The notes under the pieces were generated by a model that was not told where the DNA came from, searched no databases, and saw only the letters and a list, made by a program, of their open reading frames with translations. Positions 25,538 to 32,362 of a DNA stretch of 33,795 nt are shown piece by piece; the first letter of the stretch is position 1, and each line of letters begins with the position of its first letter. The DNA comes from Roseateles sp. Lineage in GTDB: Bacteria > Pseudomonadota > Gammaproteobacteria > Burkholderiales > Burkholderiaceae_C. Made by a program: the position numbers and the translations under genes. Location: positions 1 to 33,795 of the forward strand of contig JADMJQ010000336.1 of the NCBI GenBank assembly GCA_018780415.1. The letters are read 5' to 3'.

Positions 25538-27604
25538 TCAAGCAAGGACAGGGGAAGTGGAAGCCGCGTCGGACAGCTGACGCTTGCGCGCCAGCGCCTC
25601 GGCGTCGCAGCGCGGGCAAAACTCATGTTTGCCGCTCAGATAGCCATGCGTCGGGCAGATCGAGAAGGTCGGCGTCACGGTGATGTAGGGCAGCTTGAAA
25701 CGCGTGAGCGAGCGCCGCACCAGTTCACGGCAGGCCGCTGCGCTGCTCAGCGCCTCGTTCATATACAGGTGCAGCACCGTGCCGCCGGTGTATTTGCGCT
25801 GTAGCTCGTCCTGCCGCTCCAGCGCCTCAAAAGGGTCGTCGGTGAAGCCGACCGGCAGCTGCGAGCTGTTGGTGTAGTAGGGCTGCTCCGGCGTGCCGGC
25901 CTGCAGGATGGTGGGGAAGCGCTTTTTGTCTTCCTTGGCGAAGCGGTAAGTCGTACCCTCGGCCGGCGTGGCCTCCAGGTTGTAGAGGTGGCCGGTCTGC
26001 TCTTGGAATTCGACCATGCGGGCGCGCACATGGTCGAGCAAGCGCAGTGCCAGCGCATGGCCGGCCGGTGTGGTGATGTCGTCGCGGTCAGCGCTGAAGT
26101 TGCGGATCATCTCGTTGATGCCGTTCACGCCCAGCGTCGAGAAATGGTTGCGCAGCGTGCCCAGATAACGGCGGGTATAGGGGAACAGGCCCTCGTCGAT
26201 CAGGCGCTGGATCAGCTTGCGCTTGATCTCCAGGCTGTCGCGGCCCAGTTCCAGCAGTTGATCCAGCCGGGCCAGCAGGCCGGCCTCATCACCGGCGTGC
26301 AGATGGCCCAGGCGGGCGCAGTTGATGGTGACCACGCCCAGCGAGCCGGTCTGCTCGGCCGAGCCGAACAGGCCGTTGCCGCGCTTGAGCAGCTCGCGCA
26401 GATCCAGCTGCAGGCGGCAGCACATCGAGCGCACCATATTCGGGGTCAGCTCGGAGTTGAGGAAGTTCTGAAAGTAGGGCAGGCCGTAGCGCGCCGTCAT
26501 CTCGAACAAGGCCTCGGCGTTGTCGCTGTGCCAGTCGAAATCTTTGGTGATGTTGTAGGTCGGGATCGGGAAGGTGAAGGCCCGGCCCTTGGCGTCGCCG
26601 GCCATCATCACGTCGATATAGGCGCGGTTGATCAGGTCCATCTCGGCCTGCAGCTCGCCGTAGCAAAAGCCCATCTCGCGCCCGCCGATCTGAGGCGCTT
26701 GCTCGCGCAGGTCCTCCGGGCAGGTCCAGTCGAAGGTCAGGTTGGTGAATGGCGTCTGTGTGCCCCAGCGCGACGGCACGTTGAGGTTGTAGACCAGCTC
26801 CTGCATGCATTGGCGCACCTCGGCGTAAGTCAGGGCGTCCTTGCGCACATAGGGCGCCAGATAGGTGTCGAAGCTGCTGAAGGCCTGGGCGCCGGCCCAT
26901 TCGTTTTGCAGCGTGCCGAGGAAGTTGACGATCTGGCCGACCGCGCTGGACAGGTGCTGCGGCGGCCCCGACTCGACCTTACCGGCGACGCCGTTCAGCC
27001 CTTCGTTGAGCAGGGTGCGCAGCGACCAACCGGCGCAATAGCCGCTCAGCATGTCAAGGTCATGGATGTGCAGGTCGGCCTCGCGGTGGGCTTGGCCGAT
27101 GGCCGGTGGGTAGACCTGGTCCAGCCAGTAATTGGCCACCACCTTGCCCGACACATTGAGGATCAGCCCGCCCAGGCTCCAACCCTGGTTGGCATTGGCC
27201 TTGATGCGCCAGTCGCGCTGCTGCAGGTACTCGTCCATGGTGTCTTGCACAGCGACCAGGGTCTGGCGAGCGCCGCGCAGCTTGGCGTGTTGCTCGCGGT
27301 AGACCACATAGGCGCGCAAGGTCTGGCGCAGGCCGGCCTCGAACAGCGCCGCTTCGACGGCGTCCTGGATCTGTTCGACCGTCAGCAAGGCCTGACCCTC
27401 CTCGGTCGGCCGCGTTGGCCGGGTCGGCTGGGCGGCCAAGGCGCTGCAAAAAGCCCACAACTTGGGCAGCACGGCCTGCTCGCACAGGTGCAGGGCAGCC
27501 AGCCGGTCTAACTCGCCGCTGGCGGCCCCGGCGCTGGCCAGGGCCTGGGCGATCTTGCTTGCATCGAAAGCCACCAGGCGGCCGCAGCGCTTGCTGATTT
27601 GCAT
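25538..27604 (-). CDS. nrdD: Anaerobic (class III) ribonucleoside-triphosphate reductase, catalytic chain without glycyl-radical end
   Basis: The 688-residue protein has an N-terminal ATP-cone (about 1-95), then the ten-stranded glycyl-radical-enzyme barrel with NLNVPSRWGTQTPFTNLTFDW, NFLNSELTPNMVRSMCCRLQ and GINEMIRNF. It reduces ribonucleoside triphosphates to deoxy forms under anaerobiosis. The C-terminus retains the metal-site Cys/His (C650-P-T-H653, C663-P-R-C666) but ends about 20 residues later at SPVLA, before any R-V-x-G-Y glycyl-radical motif. That motif is on the next ORF in the same frame. The ATG at 27604 has GGAG 10 bases upstream, inside a candidate NrdR box. Order: nrdD, radical segment, nrdG. 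Confidence 0.93.
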   Translation of the reverse strand: MQISKRCGRLVAFDASKIAQALASAGAASGELDRLAALHLCEQAVLPKLWAFCSALAAQPTRPTRPTEEGQALLTVEQIQDAVEAALFEAGLRQTLRAYVVYREQHAKLRGARQTLVAVQDTMDEYLQQRDWRIKANANQGWSLGGLILNVSGKVVANYWLDQVYPPAIGQAHREADLHIHDLDMLSGYCAGWSLRTLLNEGLNGVAGKVESGPPQHLSSAVGQIVNFLGTLQNEWAGAQAFSSFDTYLAPYVRKDALTYAEVRQCMQELVYNLNVPSRWGTQTPFTNLTFDWTCPEDLREQAPQIGGREMGFCYGELQAEMDLINRAYIDVMMAGDAKGRAFTFPIPTYNITKDFDWHSDNAEALFEMTARYGLPYFQNFLNSELTPNMVRSMCCRLQLDLRELLKRGNGLFGSAEQTGSLGVVTINCARLGHLHAGDEAGLLARLDQLLELGRDSLEIKRKLIQRLIDEGLFPYTRRYLGTLRNHFSTLGVNGINEMIRNFSADRDDITTPAGHALALRLLDHVRARMVEFQEQTGHLYNLEATPAEGTTYRFAKEDKKRFPTILQAGTPEQPYYTNSSQLPVGFTDDPFEALERQDELQRKYTGGTVLHLYMNEALSSAAACRELVRRSLTRFKLPYITVTPTFSICPTHGYLSGKHEFCPRCDAEALARKRQLSDAASTSPVLA

Positions 27605-27613
27605 GAGGTGAAA

Positions 27614-27629
27614 ACTCCATATTTAGTGT
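27614..27629 (-). promoter_or_regulatory. NrdR box (gene-proximal)
   Basis: On the minus strand ACACTAAATATGGAGT matches the NrdR consensus acaCwAtATaTwGwgT at 14 of 16 positions. It covers the nrdD ribosome site (GGAG, 27615-27618). It starts exactly 31 bp from the second box, the usual three-turn spacing of tandem NrdR sites. Confidence 0.7.
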
Positions 27630-27644
27630 TGTGAATGAGAATAT

Positions 27645-27660
27645 TCACTAGCGCTAGTGT
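27645..27660 (-). promoter_or_regulatory. NrdR box (gene-distal)
   Basis: ACACTAGCGCTAGTGA on the minus strand contains a perfect 14-bp palindrome (CACTAGCGCTAGTG). It matches the NrdR consensus at 11 of 16 positions, with the outer CACTA/TAGTG arms intact and a GC core. NrdR represses ribonucleotide reductase genes in response to ATP/dATP. Confidence 0.6.
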
Positions 27661-27694
27661 TTGCAAGCGCAAGCAGGACAGGGCTGAGTAAAGC

Positions 27695-27708
27695 TTGAGC
27701 CAGCGCAA
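27695..27708. promoter_or_regulatory. Weak FNR/DNR-like box upstream of nrdD
   Basis: TTGAG-CCAG-CGCAA has 7/10 match to TTGAT-N4-ATCAA. It lies 35 bp upstream of the distal NrdR box, a reasonable place for activation of nrdD. Low confidence alone. Confidence 0.3.
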
Positions 27709-27748
27709 TGAGCTTGGTCAAGTGAGTTTTTTGCCAGGGCAGCGGACC

Positions 27749-27762
27749 TTGATGTCGCTCAA
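27749..27762. promoter_or_regulatory. FNR/DNR-like box before the DGC-protein gene
   Basis: TTGAT-GTCG-CTCAA has 9/10 match to TTGAT-N4-ATCAA, the best box in the window. Its centre is 42 bp before the proposed ATG at 27798. It may serve the DGC gene, nrdD, or both. Confidence 0.65.
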
Positions 27763-27797
27763 AGCCCGCCTTGCCGACGCTGGGCAAGATGGTGGGC

Positions 27798-28241
27798 ATG
27801 ACTACAGATCACGCCAGCTTTGACCCGGCCGCTAACGCCTCAAATACACTGCCCCTGGTCTACAGCTGCTCTGGATGTTCAGATGCTGCGCAGCTCGCCA
27901 ATCATCTGGCCGTTCGTTTGGACCGCGCCGGCTTGGCGGAGATGTCTTGCATTGCCGGCGTCGGCGGCGGCGTAGCAAATCTGGTGCGCAAGGCTCGTGA
28001 AGCCGCAGCCACGGGGCGACCCATCATTGCCTTGGACGGCTGTGTGCTGGCATGCTGCCGCGCCTGTTTGAGTCAGCAGCATCTGGAGCCCAGTCGCCAC
28101 GTGCTTCTGCATCAGCTGGGCGTGCGCAAGCGCTACCACCTGGCCTTCGATGCCGAGCAGGCTGACCGTTTGTTTGCCGACTTGGCCAACGAGCTGACAG
28201 CGCAGACCGAGGTGACGACGAGTACCAGCTTGCTCAAGTAG
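27798..28241 (+). CDS. DGC-family putative zinc-binding protein
   Basis: The 147-residue cytoplasmic protein carries the family's cysteine motifs: LVYSCSGCSDAAQLANHLAV near the N-terminus and ALDGCVLACCRACL in the middle, followed by LLHQLGVRKRYH and a final Asp-rich stretch. The DGC name comes from the conserved Asp-Gly-Cys seen here. Function is not established; zinc or another metal is presumed from the Cys content. The ATG at 27798 gives MTTDHASFDP; an ATG at 27789 and a TTG at 27771 are alternatives, all with weak ribosome sites. A strong FNR/DNR-like box just upstream suggests induction at low oxygen. It diverges from nrdD and converges with ubiT. Confidence 0.82.
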   Translation: MTTDHASFDPAANASNTLPLVYSCSGCSDAAQLANHLAVRLDRAGLAEMSCIAGVGGGVANLVRKAREAAATGRPIIALDGCVLACCRACLSQQHLEPSRHVLLHQLGVRKRYHLAFDAEQADRLFADLANELTAQTEVTTSTSLLK

Positions 28242-28358
28242 CAGGCAAGCTGAGCCCGGCAGCTAAGGCTTTTTCAGCGCCAGCAGCAGTTGGCGGATCA
28301 GGTTTATGGCTGAGTTCCGGCGGCGGCCACGACAGCAAGTGCGCTTGCTGCACGCGGT

Positions 28359-28832
28359 TTATCGGCGGGCGCCCCAGGGCACTGGCCCGCTCAGTTCTGG
28401 CAATAGCGGCCCGATGGCGTCCAGGGTGTTCTTCAGCACCAGGCCGTACTCGGTGTCGCCTTCCATCACCAAGGCGCGGTCAAAGAACAGGCGATCAGCG
28501 TCGTCTTGGCCGCGCAACAAGCGCCAAAGCGCGTCGTTGCGGGCGCGTATGGTCACGGCCGCTGCGCCGGTGTGGCCGAGCACCGCTTGAAAGCCCTTTG
28601 GCCCCAGCCGCAGGCGCAAACGCAGGCCGCATTCGATCAATTCCAGCTCAACGACGCGACCTTGCAGCGCCGCGCGCTGGCCGGCATCCAGCTTGGGCCA
28701 AAGCAGCCGGTCCAGCGCCCGCGCAGCGCACCAAGAGGGCGGCTCGGTCGGCAGGCGTCGCACCAGCTTGCGGGCATGGCCTAACCATGCGGGCAGTGAG
28801 GGCGGCGGATTCTTGCTGTCGAAGTCAGACAT
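28359..28832 (-). CDS. ubiT: UbiT, anaerobic ubiquinone biosynthesis SCP2-domain protein
   Basis: The 157-residue protein has an SCP2/sterol-carrier-type lipid-binding domain (about 45-145: DRLLWPKL, VVELELIECGLRLRLRLG, DALWRLLRGQDDADRLFFDR, LVMEGDTEYGLVLKNTLDAI). In E. coli UbiT works with UbiU and UbiV in oxygen-independent ubiquinone synthesis and is thought to hold quinone intermediates. The ATG has GGAG 7 bases upstream and overlaps the end of ubiV by 8 bases. Longer readings of the frame run antiphase through ubiV. A small hairpin (AGCAAG-TGCG-CTTGCT, 28334-28349) follows the gene and is a weak terminator candidate. Confidence 0.88.
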   Translation of the reverse strand: MSDFDSKNPPPSLPAWLGHARKLVRRLPTEPPSWCAARALDRLLWPKLDAGQRAALQGRVVELELIECGLRLRLRLGPKGFQAVLGHTGAAAVTIRARNDALWRLLRGQDDADRLFFDRALVMEGDTEYGLVLKNTLDAIGPLLPELSGPVPWGARR

Positions 28833-29817
28833 GTTCCAGCTCCTGCATCCCCGGCTGTCGCCGCGCGTAACCATCCACCAACGCCCCCGGCAGCGGCAGA
28901 CGCCGCAACTGCTGCAAGGCCGCATCGGCGGCTGCGCCCAGGTTGAGCACCGCGTCAAACTGCCGCACGACTTCGGCAAAACCTTGGCTGCAGGGCGAGA
29001 GGCGCAGCCGGTCAACCCCGGCGGCGCGCAGGGCCGGTGTCTGGCCGATCAGGCATTGCAGATCGGCCGATTGGGTGCTGATGCCGTTGAGCGCTAAAAA
29101 CGCTTGGCCTTCGCTGCTGCGCAGCAGTAGCCCGTCCGCATCGTCGCGGCAACGGAACTCGCATTGGTCCTTGCTGAGCCGGTGGTGCCGCGCCGTGAAG
29201 CAGCGCGCCGATAAGGCCAGCGGCATGCGGCCAAAGCCGAACACTTCGGTGCAGACGCGCGGCGTGCTGCCGACGGGATTGATCAGCGCCACGGCGTCGA
29301 GAGCGAGTTCCAGCGGTGCCACCCAGGTGCTGATGTCGGCGCCTGCATGCAGAGTTTCATGCGGGGTATCGCGCAGGGTTTCACGCAGCGCAGCGGCGCT
29401 GTAGATGTTGAGATGCGGGCCCAACACCAGCGGTCGGCGCCGGTCCGGTGCTTGCTCGCTCCAGGCCTGCACCGCGCTGGTGTCACCGGCTTCGATGCTG
29501 AATTCGGCTTGCTCGGTGATGCGGCGCACGCTGCGCAATTCGGCCTCACTCATCACCAAGGGCAAGGTGGCCAGGCGAACATTTTTGCCACTTGATTGCA
29601 GATCGCGCGCCAGATCAAGCCAATCGGCGTGGCTGAATTCGTTGCGCCGCGAGCAGCACACTTCGCCCAGCACCAGGCAGTCGGCCGGCCCCTCGGCCAG
29701 CTCGGCGTAAAACTCCATCATCTGCTGGCGTGGCCACCAGTATTGAAGTGGCCCCACGGTCAAGTGCAGGCGGGGCAGGTGAGGTTTTGCAGGCGACATG
29801 TCGTTCATATGTTTCAT
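28825..29817 (-). CDS. ubiV: UbiV, anaerobic ubiquinone biosynthesis U32-family protein
   Basis: The 330-residue protein belongs to the U32 'peptidase' family. Cysteines placed as in E. coli UbiV for a [4Fe-4S] cluster are visible: LGEVCCSRRNE in the N-terminal part and SARCFTARHHRLSKDQCEFRC further on. With UbiU it forms the complex that hydroxylates ubiquinone precursors without O2, prephenate being the reported oxygen donor in E. coli. The ATG follows the ubiU stop by 4 bases; further ATGs at codons 4 and 7 are possible. Order ubiU-ubiV-ubiT with overlaps shows one operon. Confidence 0.93.
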   Translation of the reverse strand: MKHMNDMSPAKPHLPRLHLTVGPLQYWWPRQQMMEFYAELAEGPADCLVLGEVCCSRRNEFSHADWLDLARDLQSSGKNVRLATLPLVMSEAELRSVRRITEQAEFSIEAGDTSAVQAWSEQAPDRRRPLVLGPHLNIYSAAALRETLRDTPHETLHAGADISTWVAPLELALDAVALINPVGSTPRVCTEVFGFGRMPLALSARCFTARHHRLSKDQCEFRCRDDADGLLLRSSEGQAFLALNGISTQSADLQCLIGQTPALRAAGVDRLRLSPCSQGFAEVVRQFDAVLNLGAAADAALQQLRRLPLPGALVDGYARRQPGMQELEHV

Positions 29818-29821
29818 TGAT

Positions 29822-30838
29822 TCAGCGCCAAGGGCGGTCGAAGGCCCCCAGCGTGCTTTGCTGGCCTTCGGCCCAACGACCTAGCTCGTGCTGCCAGGCC
29901 GGCTGCACGCTGTAGCGCTCGCCGTTTCGCAGGCTGTCTAGAGCCTCGCGCCAGACACGGGTGACGCCGGCCACATAGCTGGGGCTGCGCTGACGGCCTT
30001 CGATCTTGATGGCGCTCACCCCGCTGGCGATCAGCTGAGGCAGCAAAGCGAGGGTGTTGAGGCTGGTCGGCTCCTCCAGTGCGTAGTCCGGCGCCGCAGC
30101 GTCGCCGACCTTGAAGCGGCCCTTGCACAAGGTGGGGTAGCCGCGCGGCTCCTGCGGCCCATAGCGGTCGATCAGCACGCCAGCCAGGCGCGCTTCAACG
30201 CCCGTCGGTCCTTCGATCCATTGCACCGCTGCCGGTGGCGAACAAACGCCCGCTGTGTTGGGTGATTGGCCGGTGGCGTAGGAGGACAAGGCGCAACGGC
30301 CTTCGACCATCACGCACAAGCTGCCGAAACCAAAGACTTCGATCTCAACCCCTGTATTGCGTATCACCTGCTGAATCTGCTGCAAGGTCAGCACCCGCGG
30401 CAAAACCGCACGCTGGATGCCGAAGCGTTGGCGGTAGTACTCGATGGCGGTGTGAGTGGTGGCCGAGGCCTGCACCGACAGATGCAGACGCAAGCCGGGG
30501 TGGTGATCGCGTGCATAGGCGAGCACGGCGGTGTCGGCAACGATCAGCGCGTCGGCGCCCAGCGCGGCTGCCGCGTCCACGGCGGCGCGCCAAGGGCGAT
30601 CGTCGCGGGCATCGGCAAAAGTGTTCAGCGCCATCAGCACTTGGCGCCCGCGCGAATGGGCATAGGCCACACCGTCGCGCACCTGGGCGTCGTCAAAATT
30701 CAGGCCCGCAAAGTTGCGTGCGTTGGTGGCGTTTTTGAGGCCCAAGTAGACAGCGTCAGCGCCGGCGTCTATGGCCAGGGTCAGGGCCCGCAGGGAGCCG
30801 GCCGGTGCAACTAGATCGGGAATAGTGATGGTGGACAT
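29822..30838 (-). CDS. ubiU: UbiU, anaerobic ubiquinone biosynthesis U32-family protein
   Basis: The 338-residue U32-family protein aligns closely with E. coli UbiU from memory: LVAPAGSLRALTLAIDAGAD, NARNFAGLNF, SVQASATTHTAIEYY, VFGFGSLCVMVEGRCALSSY, GYPTLCKGRF and EEPTSLNTLALLPQL. The four cluster cysteines fall in GSLC, EGRC, AGVC and PTLC. It partners UbiV in O2-independent hydroxylation of the ubiquinone ring. The start is placed at MSTITIPDL; an upstream in-frame GTG (30865) would add nine unlikely residues. An FNR/DNR-like box lies 107 bp upstream of the ATG. Confidence 0.95.
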   Translation of the reverse strand: MSTITIPDLVAPAGSLRALTLAIDAGADAVYLGLKNATNARNFAGLNFDDAQVRDGVAYAHSRGRQVLMALNTFADARDDRPWRAAVDAAAALGADALIVADTAVLAYARDHHPGLRLHLSVQASATTHTAIEYYRQRFGIQRAVLPRVLTLQQIQQVIRNTGVEIEVFGFGSLCVMVEGRCALSSYATGQSPNTAGVCSPPAAVQWIEGPTGVEARLAGVLIDRYGPQEPRGYPTLCKGRFKVGDAAAPDYALEEPTSLNTLALLPQLIASGVSAIKIEGRQRSPSYVAGVTRVWREALDSLRNGERYSVQPAWQHELGRWAEGQQSTLGAFDRPWR

Positions 30839-30944
30839 AGGTCTGAGACGGAGAGGCAGCGCCACCGAGGAAGAGCCTCAAGGTGCGGGCTGAAGTCTAG
30901 ATTCGCCGTCCAGGCGCCGCTTTGTCCTCTCACAAGGCTTTCCC

Positions 30945-30958
30945 TTGAGGTCAGTCAA
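30945..30958. promoter_or_regulatory. FNR/DNR-like box upstream of ubiUVT
   Basis: TTGAG-GTCA-GTCAA has 8/10 match to TTGAT-N4-ATCAA. With the usual -41.5 placement, transcription of ubiU would start near 30910, giving a leader of about 72 bases. It lies in the 349-bp divergent interval 30839-31187, which otherwise holds only the box at 31102. Confidence 0.55.
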
Positions 30959-31101
30959 GCGGCGGGCGCAAGCTGCCTCCGGGCTTTGTTTCTCTGTGTG
31001 CGAACAGCGGTGCCGGCCGTTCGGCCCTCATGCTTTAGAACTAGCCCACAACGGAGGTTCAGGTCCGACCATCGTTCTGAAGAACTAGGCGCAGGTCTGC
31101 C

Positions 31102-31142
31102 TTGATCTAACGCAAGTTCCAGGCGATGGCGCTGCGCAGAAT
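31102..31142 (+). promoter_or_regulatory. FNR/DNR-dependent promoter of the dnr-like gene
   Basis: TTGAT-CTAA-CGCAA (31102-31115, 8/10) is followed at class II spacing by CAGAAT (31137-31142, 4/6 to TATAAT). The expected start site near 31149 lies about 38 bases before the ATG, a coherent layout for autoregulation or control by FNR. Confidence 0.5.
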
Positions 31143-31187
31143 CGCGCTCCGACAGGCCCGGCCCGGGCCTCTCTTGGAGCCCAAGCC

Positions 31188-31889
31188 ATGTCATCCGCTA
31201 CTTTCGACCTACCGCGCTACTTGTCGGTGCTGCCCTTGTTTGCCGACATGCAGCCCGATGAATTGCGCCGTTTGGCCGGCAGTGGCTGTCGCATGCAACG
31301 TTTGGGCCGGGGTGAGGCGGTTTTCCGCGTCGGCGATTGCTGCGACGAGTTCCACGTGGTGGTGACCGGCCAGGTCAAGTTGTTTGCGTTGGCCAGCAGC
31401 GGTGCCGAGAAGGTGATCGAGTTGGTCGGCCCGGGCATCAGCTTCGGCGAAGCGCCGATGTTCTCGGGCAAGGCCCATAGCGTCAACGCACAAGCATTGA
31501 GCGAGACATTTTTGTTGTCCATCGCCAAGGAGACTGTCATGGATGAGATCCAGCGTGACCCGCGTTTCTCGTTGCGCATGCTGGCCGGTGTATCCAAGCG
31601 CCTGCACGGCATGATCAGCGACCTGGAGTCTTACTGCCTGCACAGCGGCCTACAGCGGGTGGTCGGCTATTTGCTGCGCGATCACATGATGGAAGGCCAA
31701 GTGGCCAACCAAGCCATCACCATCTCCTTGCCGGTCAGCAAGGCCACCATTGCGTCGCGCCTGTCGCTGACGCCCGAATATTTCTCGCGTGTGCTGCATG
31801 AGTTGGAAGACGAAGGGCTGATCGAGATTGATCGCCGCGATATTCGCATCCTCAACACCCGAGGCCTGGCCAGCTACCCACTACAGTAG
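31188..31889 (+). CDS. dnr: Crp/Fnr-family regulator, DNR-like
   Basis: The 233-residue protein has an N-terminal cNMP-binding-type barrel (about 12-125: YLSVLPLFADMQPDELRRLA, FRVGDCCDEFHVVVTGQVKL, GISFGEAPMFSG), a long dimer helix and a C-terminal winged helix (LPVSKATIASRLSLTPEYFS, then RVLHELEDEGLI). There is no FNR N-terminal Cys cluster, so it fits the DNR/NnrR group that senses NO through haem in known members. ATG at 31188 with GGAG 9 bases upstream. Proximity to nirE, nirS and ubiUVT supports control of denitrification and anaerobic respiration. The symbol is by analogy. Confidence 0.82.
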   Translation: MSSATFDLPRYLSVLPLFADMQPDELRRLAGSGCRMQRLGRGEAVFRVGDCCDEFHVVVTGQVKLFALASSGAEKVIELVGPGISFGEAPMFSGKAHSVNAQALSETFLLSIAKETVMDEIQRDPRFSLRMLAGVSKRLHGMISDLESYCLHSGLQRVVGYLLRDHMMEGQVANQAITISLPVSKATIASRLSLTPEYFSRVLHELEDEGLIEIDRRDIRILNTRGLASYPLQ

Positions 31890-31933
31890 CGGCAAACCAT
31901 CCCTTTATCTTTCTCTCATCACCTGAGCTCGCC

Positions 31934-32356
31934 ATGCAAATCAGTAGTTTTCAAGACCTGCTCAACGCTGCCGCCATGCAGAGCGCGGCCCAGCGCCTGT
32001 TGTTGGTGTTTGCCGGCGCCACTTTGCCGGACGGGGCGTCGGCCCAGCAGCGGGCCGAGTTCGAGGCCGGCCATGCGGGTGAACTCGCACCCTTGATGTG
32101 CGTGGACAAGCTGCCGCAAGATCTGAGCAGCTTCGCCGCGTTGGCGGATGAAGCCGATCAATTGATGCGTGCCAACCAGCAGCAATGGCAAATTGTCTTC
32201 GTGGCCAGCCTGTCGGGCAGCCCGGGCCTGGCGCCCAGCCCTGAGCAAGCCGAAAAGGCCCTGAACGCCATGGTGGAGGCCATCAAGGTCGGGCGGATCG
32301 ACGGCTTTATTCCCTTCAACCGCCAAGGCACGCCGGTCAATCTGCAGGCACGCTGA
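31934..32356 (+). CDS. Conserved small protein of unknown function
   Basis: The 140-residue, acidic, soluble-looking protein has no signal peptide or membrane segment. Visible features are a LLLVFAGATLPDG strand, PLMCVDKLPQDLSSFAAL, a central WQIVFVASLSG strand and a C-terminal IKVGRIDGFIPFNRQGTPV. It follows the dnr-like gene by 44 bp on the same strand and is probably co-transcribed; its stop lies 6 bp from the convergent nirE stop. I recall similar proteins in Burkholderiales being labelled 'ribonucleotide reductase subunit alpha', but nothing here resembles a reductase, so I treat that label as unsafe. Real coding is supported by position and codon character; function unknown. Confidence 0.75.
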   Translation: MQISSFQDLLNAAAMQSAAQRLLLVFAGATLPDGASAQQRAEFEAGHAGELAPLMCVDKLPQDLSSFAALADEADQLMRANQQQWQIVFVASLSGSPGLAPSPEQAEKALNAMVEAIKVGRIDGFIPFNRQGTPVNLQAR

Positions 32357-32362
32357 CTGCCC

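Noticed and set aside
25538-25540. TGA in nrdD read as selenocysteine
   Set aside because: The TGA is not at a catalytic position, lies in a variable linker, and no SECIS-like hairpin is evident directly after it. A stop or ordinary read-through is simpler.
25988-27511. 507-codon plus-strand open frame
   Set aside because: Entirely antisense to nrdD; repetitive Ala/Gln/Val/Gly composition and no recognisable domain.
31934-32356. Annotation as a ribonucleotide reductase alpha subunit
   Set aside because: The 140-residue protein shows no reductase motif or suitable size; that name, which I recall from databases, appears to be a propagated error.
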